A stretch of 64,000 nt of DNA, taken from positions 186,001 through 250,000 of the forward strand of contig NCEU01000007.1 in the NCBI GenBank assembly GCA_002280855.1, given 5' to 3'. The notes beneath the pieces are model-generated. The model saw nothing but the letters and a program-made list of their open reading frames with translations, did no database searches and was not told where the DNA came from. The DNA comes from Sphingomonadales bacterium 32-65-25. GTDB taxonomy: Bacteria; Pseudomonadota; Alphaproteobacteria; Sphingomonadales; Sphingomonadaceae. Of the stretch, positions 27,163 to 36,620 are shown piece after piece (the first letter of the stretch is position 1; every line of letters begins with the position of its first letter). Made by a program: the position numbers and the translations under genes.

Positions 27163-28506
27163 ATGCTTTCGGTGCTCGACATGTTTCGCGTGGGCGTTGG
27201 CCCGTCCAGTTCGCACACGGTGGGGCCGATGCGCATCGCTCTGCGCTTTGGCCAGCGGCTGGCGCGGCGGCGCTGGCCGGACGGCGCGCGGGTGGTGGTG
27301 ATGTTGCAGGGCAGTCTCGCTTTCACCGGCCATGGTCATGGCACGCTGCGGGCGACGACGCTTGGGCTGCTGGGCCATGGGCCGGAGACGTTTGACGCGG
27401 TGCAGGCCGAGCGCGATCTGGCCATGCTGGAGCGGACGCGGCAGCTGGCCGGCCTCGCCTTTGATCCTGCCACCGATATCCGCCTCGATTACGAGACCCG
27501 CGACCTGCTGCACCCCAACGCCATGCGGCTGGCGGTGGTGGCCGGCGATGCGCTGCTGGCCGAAGAGGAGTGGTTCTCCACCGGTGGCGGCTTCATCGCC
27601 AGCCGGCGCCAGCTGGAACAGGCCGCCCCGGCCGATCGGGTGGCGACCGGCCGCGACGTGCCGCATCCGTTTGCCAGCGCCGCCGAACTGCTGGCCATTG
27701 CCGAAGCGACGGGCCAGAGCCTCGAAACCATTGTGCTGGCCAATGAAGACGCCATCCGCCTCCGCGCCGAAACGCTGGCCGGCTTGGATCATGTTGCTGC
27801 CGTCATGCTGGCCTGCATCGAACGCGGCCTGCACACTGAGGGCATCTTGCCCGGCGGCCTGAAGGTGGAACGCCGCGCGCCGTCGCTGTGGCAGCAGTTG
27901 CAGCAGGGCCGCAGCGCCAACGAGCCTGAGCGATTGTTCGACTGGCTCAACGTCTATGCCATGGCGGTGAACGAGGAAAATGCCGCCGGCGGCCAGGTGG
28001 TGACCGCGCCCACCAACGGCGCGGCCGGCATATTGCCCGCCGTGATGAAGCATTATTGCGAAGGGGCTGATCAGCGCCGCCGTTTCCTCGCCACCGCCGG
28101 CGCCATCGGCCTGCTCTACAAGCAGCGCGCGTCGATTTCCGGTGCGGAAATGGGCTGCCAGGGCGAGGTGGGCGTTGCCTGCTCGATGGCGGCGGCGGGG
28201 CTGGCTGCCGTTTGGAATGCTTCGCCCACCCAGGTCGCCAATGCGGCCGAGATCGGCATGGAGCATAATCTTGGCCTCACCTGTGATCCCGTGGGTGGCC
28301 TGGTGCAGATCCCCTGTATCGAGCGCAACGCCATCGGCGCCGTGAAGGCCGCCAACGCCGCCCGGCTGGCGCTGCATCGGCCCGGGCTGAGCCGCGTGAG
28401 CCTTGATCAGGTGATCGAGACGATGCGCCAGACCGGCATCGACATGAGCCACAAATACAAGGAAACCAGCCAGGGTGGTCTGGCCGTCAACGTGGTGGAG
28501 TGCTGA
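27163..28506 (+). CDS. sdaA: L-serine ammonia-lyase (L-serine dehydratase), iron-sulfur type
   Basis: 447-aa single-chain enzyme deaminating serine to pyruvate in the cytoplasm. The N-terminal beta domain opens with [16 protein letters not shown], and the alpha domain has [20 protein letters not shown]. The [4Fe-4S] cysteines lie in the segments [14 protein letters not shown] and [14 protein letters not shown]. Length equals the fused-type bacterial enzymes. Start ATG 27163 is chosen since [17 protein letters not shown] is the family's usual opening. It is divergent from the dehydrogenase gene and 3 bp before a crotonase gene. Confidence 0.95.
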   Translation: MLSVLDMFRVGVGPSSSHTVGPMRIALRFGQRLARRRWPDGARVVVMLQGSLAFTGHGHGTLRATTLGLLGHGPETFDAVQAERDLAMLERTRQLAGLAFDPATDIRLDYETRDLLHPNAMRLAVVAGDALLAEEEWFSTGGGFIASRRQLEQAAPADRVATGRDVPHPFASAAELLAIAEATGQSLETIVLANEDAIRLRAETLAGLDHVAAVMLACIERGLHTEGILPGGLKVERRAPSLWQQLQQGRSANEPERLFDWLNVYAMAVNEENAAGGQVVTAPTNGAAGILPAVMKHYCEGADQRRRFLATAGAIGLLYKQRASISGAEMGCQGEVGVACSMAAAGLAAVWNASPTQVANAAEIGMEHNLGLTCDPVGGLVQIPCIERNAIGAVKAANAARLALHRPGLSRVSLDQVIETMRQTGIDMSHKYKETSQGGLAVNVVEC

Positions 28507-28509
28507 ACA

Positions 28510-29295
28510 ATGAGCGTCACCCTGAGTGTGAGCGACACGATCGCCACCATCACCCTCAACCGCCCGGAAAAACGCAACGCGTTGAGCCAGGCGATGCTGG
28601 CCGAACTGGAACGCATTGCGGACAGCCTGCGCGGCGCCGGCGATGTGCGTGCCGTGGTGCTGCGCGGCGAGGGGACGGATTTTTCGGTGGGTGCCGATAT
28701 TGGCGAGATGGAAGGCCGTCTCGGCGCCCCGGCCCCCTTGGCCGAAGCCCGCCGCGCCGCGCAACTGGGCGCGCGGGTGATGCGGGCGGTACAGGGCATT
28801 GATCAGCCAACTATTGTGGCGCTGAAAGGCGTGGCCACCGGCGGCGCCACCTGCATCGCCACGGCCTGCGATTTCCGGGTGGCGGCGGCGGGTTCGCGGC
28901 TGGGCTATGGCGAGGTGAAGATCGGCATCAACCTGATGTGGAACGCGCTGGGGCCGCTGATCGAACTGGTCGGGCCGGCCCGCGCCAAGCGGCTGGTGAT
29001 GACGGGTGCGCTGTTCGATGTCGAAACCCTGGCCGGCTGGGGCCTGATCGATGAAATCGTGCCGGCCGGCAGCGAGGACGCGCGGGCTTATGAACTGGCC
29101 GCCGACTATGCCGCGCTGCCGCCGCTGGCCGTGCAGATGATCAAGCGTAGCATCAATGCCGTTTCAGGCGCGCTCCATGCCGCCGTGCTGCACGCCGATG
29201 CCGATCAATGGCTGCTGGCGACGCAAGGTGCGGATTTTGCCGAGGCGTTGGCGGCGTTCCGCGAGAAGCGGCCCGGATACTTCACGGGAAACTGA
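28510..29295 (+). CDS. Enoyl-CoA hydratase/isomerase family protein
   Basis: 261-aa crotonase: TITLNRPEKRNALS, then the oxyanion-hole regions RGEGTDFSVGADIGEM and LKGVATGGATCIATACDFRVA. The region usually containing the second catalytic Glu and GGTQRL reads GEVKIGINLMWNALGPLIELVG, departing from classical hydratases, so the reaction may differ. It starts 3 bp after the serine dehydratase stop and is likely co-translated, although no metabolic link between the two is obvious. Confidence 0.88.
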   Translation: MSVTLSVSDTIATITLNRPEKRNALSQAMLAELERIADSLRGAGDVRAVVLRGEGTDFSVGADIGEMEGRLGAPAPLAEARRAAQLGARVMRAVQGIDQPTIVALKGVATGGATCIATACDFRVAAAGSRLGYGEVKIGINLMWNALGPLIELVGPARAKRLVMTGALFDVETLAGWGLIDEIVPAGSEDARAYELAADYAALPPLAVQMIKRSINAVSGALHAAVLHADADQWLLATQGADFAEALAAFREKRPGYFTGN

Positions 29296-29358
29296 CTTGG
29301 CTGGTAATTGCCACGCCTCCCTCGCTGCCCGATGCTGAGCCATCACGGGGAGAAGTTC

Positions 29359-29682
29359 ATGCTCATCATCCGCCTGCTCTGCGTCGTCATCTTTGCCAGC
29401 CTCACCGTCTACACCGCGCCGGTGCTGATGGCGGAACCGAACCTGTTCCCGGCCTTCTTCGGGGCCGTTTCCGGCGGCGGCTGGCAGGGGCAGTTCAACC
29501 TCGATTTCATGTTCATGCTCACCCTGTCCGGCCTCTATATCGGCTGGCGGCACCGTGGTTCGCCGGCCGGCCTCGCGCTGGCTGTCGTTGCCTTTCTGGG
29601 CGGAGCGATGTTCCTTTCGGTCTATCTGTTCGTGCAGAGCTTCCGCTGTGAAGGGGATGTGCGCAAACTGCTGGTGGGTTGA
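29359..29682 (+). CDS. Small membrane protein, unknown family
   Basis: 107 aa with three predicted membrane helices: LIIRLLCVVIFASLTVYTA, LDFMFMLTLSGLYIGW and LALAVVAFLGGAMFLSVYLFV. The start at 29359 has a CGGGGAGAAG site. The pattern FNLDFMFMLTLSGLYIGWRHRG is reminiscent of DUF2834-like or related short membrane proteins, but I cannot name it with confidence. Lies between a crotonase and the alpha-galactosidase. Confidence 0.6.
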   Translation: MLIIRLLCVVIFASLTVYTAPVLMAEPNLFPAFFGAVSGGGWQGQFNLDFMFMLTLSGLYIGWRHRGSPAGLALAVVAFLGGAMFLSVYLFVQSFRCEGDVRKLLVG

Positions 29683-29712
29683 CGGAATCGCCCGCGCCGC
29701 CAATCTGGCGCG

Positions 29713-31776
29713 GTGACGATATTCGCGCTCCACAGCCCCGAAGCCAGCCTTGTCCTTGAACGGGCCGGCGACACGCTGTTGTGGCGGCACCTGGGTTTGC
29801 CGGTCGAGACCACCGGCCTGCCGCCACTCGCCAGCACCCGCGGCGCGGCGACCTTCAGCCTGGATGAAGATGTGCCCTTTGCCAGCGCGCCCGGCCTCGG
29901 CTGGTTCGGGCCGCTGGCGGTGCGGGTTGCGGGCCGGGTGCTGCGCTGGGCAGTGACGGACGTCGCGGCGGACGCGGACTCGCTGCGTTGCACCCTCACC
30001 GATGCTGATAGCGGCCTGCTGCTCGAACAGACTGTCTGCTTGGCTCCCGGCGGCGGCTTCGCGATCAGCGCGGCGCTCGGCAACGATGGCCCGGTGCCGA
30101 TCACGATCAATCATCTGGCCAGCGCGCTGCTGCCGTTGCCGGCCGGGCTGGATCGCATCCTCAGTTGGCGCGGCCGCCATGCTGCCGAATTTGTGGAGTG
30201 CATGGAGCCGCTCCCCGCCCACCAATGGCGGCGCGAGACACGGCGCGGCTTGCCCGGCCATTGCGGCCCGCCCGGCTTGTATCTGCTGGGTGAGGGAGCC
30301 GGCTGGGATCAGGGCCTCATGCTGGCGGCGCAACTGGCCTGGTCAGGCGATGCCGCATTGGCGGTGGAGCGCGACGATGAAGGCCGGCATTTCCTGTCGG
30401 CGGGCATGGAAGACGGCTTCACCCTGCAACCCGGCGAGCGTTTCGAAGCCCCGCGGCTGCTGCTGGCAATGAGCGGCAAGGGCCGTAACGGCGCGATGCA
30501 GCAGATGCACGGTTTTGTGCGGGCGTCGATGGATTGGCCCTCAGGCGCAATGCGCCCGCGCCCGGTGCACCTGAACAGCTGGGAAGCCTGCTATTTCCGC
30601 CACGATGAAGCCCGCATTCTTGACCTCGCCCGCGCCGCCGCCGCCATCGGGGCGGAGCGCTTCATCCTCGATGACGGCTGGTTCCTCGGCCGCAACCATG
30701 ACCGTGCTGGCCTGGGCGACTGGACCGCCGATCCGGCAAAATATCCCGACGGGTTGAAACCGCTGGCACAGGGCGTCAACGCGCTGGGCCTGGAATTCGG
30801 CCTGTGGGTCGAACCGGAAATGGTCAATCCCGATAGCGATTTGTACCGCGCGCACCCCGATTGGGCGCTGCATGTGCCGGGCGCACCGCAGCCCACCGCG
30901 CGTAACCAGTTAGTGCTGAACCTGTCGCTGCCGGCGGTGGAGGATTATCTCTTCGCTGCGCTCGACACACTGCTCAGCGACGTGCCGATCGCCTACCTGA
31001 AATGGGATCACAACCGCGATCTGGCCCCGCCCGGTGGCATCGGCCAGGTGCAGGGCCTCTATCGCCTGCTCGCCCGCCTGCGCGCGGCGCACCCGGATGT
31101 GGAAATCGAAAGCTGTGCCGGCGGCGGCGGCCGCATCGATGCCGGCATTGCCGCCTTCACCCACCGGTTCTGGACCAGCGACAATCTCGATGCCGTCAGC
31201 CGCGTCAGTATCCAGCGCGGCTTTCAGGCCTTCTTCCCAACCGAACTGATGGGCGCTCACGTGGGCGCCAGCCCGGCCCACGCCACCGGCCGCCGCCAGA
31301 CTTTGGGCTTCCGCGCCGGCGTCGCGCTGCCCGGCCATTTCGGGGTTGAGCTGGACCCGGCCAAGCTGCCCGAAACCGAGCGCGCCGAACTGGCCGGCTG
31401 GATCGCGTTCCACAAACAGTGGCGACACCTGCTGCACGGGCAGACGCTGGTAATGGGCGAGGGGCCGGATGGGCTGCTATGGCAGGCCAGCGGCTATGGT
31501 GCGGAATGGCTGTTGCTGGTCACTCGCATCGCGCCCCCGCAGGATCGCCGGCCGCAGCCGCTGCTGCTGCCGTTCCTGGCCGGTGCCGGGCCGGTCCATG
31601 TTCGCTTGCTTGCTCGCGCCGGCACGCTGCCGCACAAGGGGTTCGGCGAAACGGAATTGCTCGCCCAGCTCTCAGGCGACGGCGTCAGATTCCCCGCCAA
31701 TTGGCTGGCCCACGCCGGACTGCCGCTCACGCCATTGCTGGCGGAAAGCGTGGCGGTGATCCATTTGAAGGCGTGA
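29713..31776 (+). CDS. Alpha-galactosidase, glycoside hydrolase family 36
   Basis: 687-aa GH36 enzyme releasing terminal alpha-galactose. Layout: N-terminal beta-sandwich (to about residue 280), catalytic barrel starting RPRPVHLNSWEACYF with ILDDGWFLGRNHDRAGLGDW, and C-terminal beta domain. The nucleophile is D432 in YLKWDHNRD and the acid/base D490 in WTSDNLDA; ESCAGGGGRID between them is the family's substrate-binding block. It starts at a GTG and has no signal peptide, so it acts in the cytoplasm on imported oligosaccharides. No transporter or regulator lies next to it. Confidence 0.93.
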   Translation: MTIFALHSPEASLVLERAGDTLLWRHLGLPVETTGLPPLASTRGAATFSLDEDVPFASAPGLGWFGPLAVRVAGRVLRWAVTDVAADADSLRCTLTDADSGLLLEQTVCLAPGGGFAISAALGNDGPVPITINHLASALLPLPAGLDRILSWRGRHAAEFVECMEPLPAHQWRRETRRGLPGHCGPPGLYLLGEGAGWDQGLMLAAQLAWSGDAALAVERDDEGRHFLSAGMEDGFTLQPGERFEAPRLLLAMSGKGRNGAMQQMHGFVRASMDWPSGAMRPRPVHLNSWEACYFRHDEARILDLARAAAAIGAERFILDDGWFLGRNHDRAGLGDWTADPAKYPDGLKPLAQGVNALGLEFGLWVEPEMVNPDSDLYRAHPDWALHVPGAPQPTARNQLVLNLSLPAVEDYLFAALDTLLSDVPIAYLKWDHNRDLAPPGGIGQVQGLYRLLARLRAAHPDVEIESCAGGGGRIDAGIAAFTHRFWTSDNLDAVSRVSIQRGFQAFFPTELMGAHVGASPAHATGRRQTLGFRAGVALPGHFGVELDPAKLPETERAELAGWIAFHKQWRHLLHGQTLVMGEGPDGLLWQASGYGAEWLLLVTRIAPPQDRRPQPLLLPFLAGAGPVHVRLLARAGTLPHKGFGETELLAQLSGDGVRFPANWLAHAGLPLTPLLAESVAVIHLKA

Positions 31777-31811
31777 CCAGTCCGACGTCGACTGCACAAC
31801 AATTGGATCGC

Positions 31812-31892
31812 TCGTCGCCCCGGACTTGATCCGGGGCCCCGCTTTTTTCTGCGCCAACAAAGCGTCGCCCCGGGTCAAGCCCGGGGCGACGA
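31812..31892. repeat. REP-like palindromic pair; first unit ends in a T-tract
   Basis: Two palindromes in tandem. The first is CCCCGGA-CTTGA-TCCGGGG (31818-31836), followed by GGCCCCGC and TTTTTT (31843-31848), which could terminate the alpha-galactosidase transcript. The second is a perfect 12-bp stem CGTCGCCCCGGG / CCCGGGGCGACG (31863-31891) on the side of the convergent dehydrogenase. The first unit recurs almost unchanged at 42404-42440, so this is a dispersed intergenic repeat. Confidence 0.75.
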
Positions 31893-31913
31893 CCCAAAAG
31901 GGTGCAAGCCGAT

Positions 31914-33122
31914 CTATCCGTTCCGCCGCGCCAGATATTGCCAGAGGATGCCGCGCTGGATCTCGTTGGTGCCGGCATAGATGGAGCCGGCGCGGTCGTT
32001 GAGATATTTGGGAAAGGCTTTCGCCGCCCACGCCGGGCCAACACCCAGGCCATCGGCCGGCGCGGTGAAGCCGGGTACCGGACCGCCGGGCAGGGTGAGA
32101 TGCGGCTGATAGGCTTCCACCCAGGGCAGGGCGGCTTCCACCTCCAGCTCGGTCAGGCGCTGGCTGAGTTCGGTGCCGAGGATTTTCAGCGCGCTCGCCA
32201 TCGGGCCGGGGGCGGCACCGTTGGACAGGCCGGCATTGAACTGCAGTTCCAGTGCATCCAGCGCCTCGATCTCGGTGCGCAGCGCCGCAATGCGGCCCGG
32301 CATCGCCTGGCCGGTTTCGGCGAGGTGCACCACCAGCGTATCGACCCGCTTCACCAGGCTCGGCGCATAGGCATGGCCGCCGCGCTCGAATTCCATCAGA
32401 TATTTGGCCACCGTCCAGCCATCGTCGATGCGGCCGACCACATTGGCCACCGGCACCCGCACCGCGTCGAAAATCACCTCGTTCTGCACATGCTCGCCGG
32501 AAAGCGACACAATCGGTCGCACGCTCACGCCCGGCGTTTTCATGTCGATCAGCAGGAAGGTGATGCCCAGCTGCGGTTTTTCCATCCGGGTGGTGCGCAC
32601 CAGGCAGAAGATCCAGTCCGCATAATGCGCGTGCGTCGTCCAGATCTTGCGGCCGGTGCAGATGAAGTGATCACCGTCGCGTTCGGCCTTCATCTGCAGC
32701 GAAGCGAGGTCAGAGCCGGAATTGGGTTCCGAATAGCCCTGGCACCAGAATTCCTCGCCAGCCAGCATCGGCGGCAGGAAGCGGCGCTTCTGTTCTTCGG
32801 TGCCATAATGCAGCAGCACCGGCCCGCACATGCCCAGCCCCATGGGGGAGAGCGGCGGCGCGCCGGCTTCGGTGGTTTCGCGGGCGAAGATATAGCGTTT
32901 GGCCACGCTCCAATCGCAGCCGCCGGCCTCCACCGGCCAGCTTGGCGCCACCCAGCCACGCGCGTGCAGCTTCTTCTGCCAGGCCAGCGCGACGTCGGGC
33001 GGCGCATAAACACTGGTCATGCCGGCGGCCGCCATCTTGAGCTCGGGCGTCAGTTCGGCAGCAAGGAAGGCCCGCACCTCGTCGCGGAAAGCCAGATCGT
33101 CAGCGCTCCAGGCCAATTGCAT
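31914..33122 (-). CDS. Acyl-CoA dehydrogenase
   Basis: 402-aa flavoenzyme of the large-cleft type seen in steroid or bile-acid side-chain degradation and in polycyclic catabolism (family resemblance only). Motifs: WSVEAGGCDW region, QGYSEPNSGSDLASLQ, TGRKIWTTHAHYADW, and the C-terminal IYAGTNEIQRG where the usual YEGT glutamate is Ala. A glutamate in LMEFERGG occupies the isovaleryl-type base position. Monocistronic on the minus strand between two repeats or pseudogenes. Confidence 0.9.
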   Translation of the reverse strand: MQLAWSADDLAFRDEVRAFLAAELTPELKMAAAGMTSVYAPPDVALAWQKKLHARGWVAPSWPVEAGGCDWSVAKRYIFARETTEAGAPPLSPMGLGMCGPVLLHYGTEEQKRRFLPPMLAGEEFWCQGYSEPNSGSDLASLQMKAERDGDHFICTGRKIWTTHAHYADWIFCLVRTTRMEKPQLGITFLLIDMKTPGVSVRPIVSLSGEHVQNEVIFDAVRVPVANVVGRIDDGWTVAKYLMEFERGGHAYAPSLVKRVDTLVVHLAETGQAMPGRIAALRTEIEALDALELQFNAGLSNGAAPGPMASALKILGTELSQRLTELEVEAALPWVEAYQPHLTLPGGPVPGFTAPADGLGVGPAWAAKAFPKYLNDRAGSIYAGTNEIQRGILWQYLARRNG

Positions 33123-33193
33123 CGCGTGTCTCCCTGCCGCCTACCTTGGCCTGAGTGGGCATGGGGTGAAACCGGCGCTTTTGGGGAGGCGCG

Positions 33194-34541
33194 TCAGAAG
33201 GCGGCCGGCTTCTCCGCATCCTTCAAGGTCACGCCCAGCCGGGCGGCCACGGCCGGCGCGATGGCGCGCATGTCGATCACGCCCAGATCGCGGCCAGCGG
33301 TGATGCCGGGGCCATTGGCGATCAGGCTGGCGCGCATCGCCGGCACATCGGGAAAATAACCGTGCATGCCCTTGGTGGCGGTGGCTTCGCCCTGCACACC
33401 ATTCAGCTTGCCGCCCATCAGCCAGCCCGGCTTGCAGTTCACCCAGAAGGTGGCGTCTGCCGTGCCGCCTGCGGCAGCGATGGCGGCGCTGTCCAGCACC
33501 CGGTCGATTCCGGCGGCGGGATCGGCGGCCACTTCGGCCAGCACAGCGGCGACCTTGGCTTTCAGGGCGGCATCATCGGGCCGGGCCAGACGGATCGCGG
33601 CGCTGCCCCCGGCCATCCACGGAATGGCGTCCCAACTGGCGATGGCGCTGCCGTCCGGGGTCGGGCGGATCAGCCCGGCCTTGATGAACGGAACGAACAA
33701 ATTGGTGGTGCGGGTCGTTGGCGCAAAGCCGTGATCGGAAACGAGCACCACCGTCGTTTGCGGGTTGATGGCGCGGGCGGCAGCCACGAGTTGGCCAACG
33801 GCTGCATCGATGCGGACTAGAACGGCACGCGCAGCGGGCGAATCCGGCCCGGCTTCATGCTGTTCATGATCAAAACCGGTCAGGTAGACGGTGGCGAAAT
33901 CCGGCTTGTGGCGGCGCAGCAGGGCAATGGCCTGGGCGGCACAGCAGGGCAATGGCCTGGGCGGCACGGCCTTCATCGCCGGCGATGCTTTCGTCCTTGC
34001 CGGTGGGGTAGGGGCCGGCTTCGGCAAGCGGCAGGCCGGGCGTGGCCAGCGCGGCCATCATCTTGTCGTCATCGGCCATGCCGGTGCGCCAGATCTGCGG
34101 CAGGTTGGCGGTGAGGCCGGCCACGCCAACGCTCACCGGCCAATGCACGTTCACCACTATTTGTCCGGCTGCAACGCTGGCCTGCCAAAGGGTTTGTGCA
34201 TTGATGTCGCTGGCATACCAGTACCAGCCATCAGCGTTCTGGCGCAGCGGATCGAAGGTGAGATTGTTGGCGATGCCATGCCGGCGCGGCGCCGTGCCGG
34301 TGATCAGCGTGGTGTGGCTGGGGTAGGTGACGGTGGGCAGCACGCCGGTGACCGCGGCGCTGGCGCCGCCCGCTGCCAGCCCGCGCAGGGCGGGCAGATC
34401 GAGGCCGTTGTCGCGGCGCTGCCATTCTTGCGGGCGCAGGCCATCGATGGCGATCATCAGTACCGGCGGCGCCTTGGCTAAAGGCTGGGCAGCGGCGGGC
34501 AGGGCAAACAGGGCGATGGTGAGGGCAAGGATGCGTTTCAT
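33194..34541 (-). pseudogene. Nucleotide pyrophosphatase/phosphodiesterase (ENPP-type), broken by a 25-bp tandem duplication
   Basis: Signal peptide (LALTIALFALPAAAQ), first metal-site Asp33 in AIDGLRP, and nucleophile T72 in PTVTYPSHTT identify the alkaline-phosphatase-superfamily ENPP fold. A second frame continues at AQAIALLRRHKPDFATVYLTG with the GFDHEQHEAGPDS and VSDHGF metal-binding motifs and GYFPDVPAMRAS. The two frames meet at an exact 25-bp tandem repeat (33918-33967). Deleting one copy gives a single open frame of 441 codons ending at 33194, so the duplication alone explains the break. As it stands the product would be truncated after about 210 residues, losing part of the metal site. 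Confidence 0.88.
33918..33967. repeat. Perfect 25-bp tandem duplication inside the phosphodiesterase gene
   Basis: Two adjacent identical copies, 33918-33942 and 33943-33967, each beginning AGCAGGGCAATGG and ending GGGCGGCAC. Because 25 is not a multiple of three, it shifts the reading frame. Such duplications arise and revert by slippage, so expression could be switchable. Confidence 0.93.
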
Positions 34542-34580
34542 GCGCCCGCCATGCCCATGCCATGTTGCAGGCGTGTGACC

Positions 34581-35302
34581 CTATTCCCAGTCGCGCACGC
34601 GCAGGCCGGCTTCGAACATGCCGCGCGCCCGCAGCCGGGGGGCGAGGAAGCTGTAGAAAAACCAGTCCTTCACCGCATAGGGGGTGAGGGCATAGAGCAG
34701 CCGTTCGGTGAGATTCCAGCGCACATGGCCCTTCACCTTGCGGCGCGGAGCGGGCCAGCAGACATGATCGGCGGCGTGGGTGAGGCGGCCCTGTTTGAGC
34801 ACGCGGTGGATCAGTTCATGGTCGTACAGCACGAACGGCCAGTCATCGCTCTTGGGGCCACCGCAGGCGACCAGCGGCGCGATGCGGAAGGCCTGGCCGA
34901 AGGTCCCGGTGTGGCCCTGGCCGCTCAGCAAGCTGGCGGTGAGCGCCATGCGGTGGCGGATGATGACGTTCTTGGGGCTGTCGTAGGGGCCATAGATGTC
35001 GAAGGCCTGCACGCCCACCACGCCCGGTTTTCGGCGCCGAGTTCTTGCGCGATCGCCAGTCCGCGGCGCAACGCGAACGTGTGGCCCTGGTTGGTTTCGG
35101 TGACCAGCATGGCGCGCGGGTTGCCGGCAATGGCATCGGCCACGATCTGCGGGCTGGCATCGGTGGAGGCGTTGTCCACGCACACCAGCATGATGTCGTC
35201 GCGATCCTGCGCCAGCGCGCACTGCACGGTGGGCGCGATATAGTTCGCCTCGTTGTAGAAGGCGATGACGATCACCCATTTGGGACGGAAAGCGGTGGCC
35301 AT
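34581..35302 (-). pseudogene. Family 2 glycosyltransferase with a single-base frameshift
   Basis: The first frame starts MATAFRPKWVIVIAFYNEANY and shows the GT2 core with CVDNASTDASPQ and TNQGHTFALRRG. It loses sense after IAQELGAEN, and the next frame continues with PGVVGVQAFDIYGPYDSPKN to DWE at 34581. The junction falls on a run of four T (35028-35031, plus strand). Adding one base there restores one frame of 241 codons (240 aa). This may be a real mutation or a homopolymer sequencing error. It precedes the broken phosphodiesterase on the same strand by 39 bp. Confidence 0.8.
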
Positions 35303-35363
35303 GGCGGAGCCTTACGGCGGCGATGCTTGACCGGCAAGCCATCGACCGGCACGGCTGTTGCCG

Positions 35364-36620
35364 ATGCTTTCGAACGCTGATCTGGCGCGGCTGGTGATGC
35401 CGCTGGCCATCGGCCTGCTGATCGGGCTGGAACGCGGCTGGCAACAGCGCAGCGCCCGGCCCGGCAGCCGGGTGGCGGGCCTGCGCACCTTTGCGCTGTT
35501 CGGGCTGATCGGCGGATTGGCGGGCTTTGTTGCCGGAACAACGAATGGCTGGGCGGTGTCTGCCGTGCTGCTGCTGGCGGGCTGTGCACTGGTGATCATC
35601 GGCTATCGGCGCGACAAATCCCCCAGTGCCACCACCGAAGCCGCCGCGCTGGTCACGCTGGGCCTGGGCTGGCTCGCTGGGCATGGCCTGCCGGTACCGG
35701 CGCTGGCGCTGGCCGTGGTGACGGCGTTTCTGCTCAGCCAGCGGCAGCGGCTGCACGGCTGGATCGAAGGGCTGTCCGAAGCCGATTTTCACGCGGTCGT
35801 GCTGTTTGCGGTGATTGCCGGCGCGCTGTGGCCGGTGCTGCCGGATCGTGCCATGGGCCCGATGAACGCCTGGAACCCGCGTGAATTGTGGCTGGTGGTG
35901 GTGGTGGTGTGCGCGATCAGTTTTGCCGGTTATGTGCTGGGCAAGCGGCTGGGGCCGGAACGCGGCGTGTTGGCGATGGCGGCGGTGGGGGCGATCTACA
36001 GCAGCACGGCCGTTACCGCCGCCCTGGCGCAGCGGATCAAGACGGAACCTGAATCCCGCCCACGCCTGGCCGCCGGCATCGCCATCGCATCAATGGTGAT
36101 GTTCCTGCGCACCGGGCTGCTGGTGGGCCTGCTGGTGCCCTTTGCGCTGATCGGCTTTACACGCGTGGTGGGGCCGGCGGCGCTTGTGGCGCTGTTACTG
36201 GCGTGGTTGCTCGCCCGCCGCGCCGCTGTGGCCCCTGCCGGCGAAGCACCAAGCGGCAACCCCTTTGCCCTGCTGCCGGCGCTGGGCTTTGCGGTGCTGG
36301 TGGCGCTGGTGCAACTGGTCGTCCAATGGATGCAGGTGCGATTTGGCGGCAGCGGGGTGGCCATAACGCTGGCGCTGGCCGGCGCGATGGACGTGGATGC
36401 TGCCATCGTCGCCCTGCGCGGCCTGCCGCGCGGCAGCATAACCCCTGGCCTGGCCGGCACCATCCTGGCGTTGCCGGTGCTGCTCAACACGCTGCTGAAA
36501 CTGGGTGTGGTGCTGGTCACCGCCGGGCGCGCGGGCTGGCGAGCAGGACTGTCGCTGGCGCTGGCGGCGCTGGCGATGCTGCTGGGCTATGCCGTGGTGG
36601 TGCCGGGGCTGCTGCCATGA
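35364..36620 (+). CDS. MgtC/SapB-like membrane protein with DUF4010 domain
   Basis: 418 aa, about 12 predicted membrane helices. The first third has the MgtC/SapB signature (LARLVMPLAIGLLIGLERGW, RTFALFGLIGGLAGF), and the second two thirds the DUF4010 domain with GAIYSSTAVTAALAQR and LAGAMDVDAAIVALRGL. Function of this two-domain form is not established; MgtC proteins modulate ATP synthase or Mg2+ homeostasis. Start ATG 35364 follows a TTG option at 35358. Its stop overlaps the ATG of the next gene (ATGA). Confidence 0.88.
   Translation: MLSNADLARLVMPLAIGLLIGLERGWQQRSARPGSRVAGLRTFALFGLIGGLAGFVAGTTNGWAVSAVLLLAGCALVIIGYRRDKSPSATTEAAALVTLGLGWLAGHGLPVPALALAVVTAFLLSQRQRLHGWIEGLSEADFHAVVLFAVIAGALWPVLPDRAMGPMNAWNPRELWLVVVVVCAISFAGYVLGKRLGPERGVLAMAAVGAIYSSTAVTAALAQRIKTEPESRPRLAAGIAIASMVMFLRTGLLVGLLVPFALIGFTRVVGPAALVALLLAWLLARRAAVAPAGEAPSGNPFALLPALGFAVLVALVQLVVQWMQVRFGGSGVAITLALAGAMDVDAAIVALRGLPRGSITPGLAGTILALPVLLNTLLKLGVVLVTAGRAGWRAGLSLALAALAMLLGYAVVVPGLLP

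Noticed and set aside
31812..31892. Palindromes considered as insertion-sequence ends
   Set aside because: No transposase reading frame, no target duplication, and the same core is found alone at 42404; better explained as a REP-type intergenic repeat.
33194..34027. The second half of the phosphodiesterase as an independent gene
   Set aside because: It begins in the middle of a conserved domain, without signal peptide or ribosome-binding site, and is explained fully by the 25-bp duplication.
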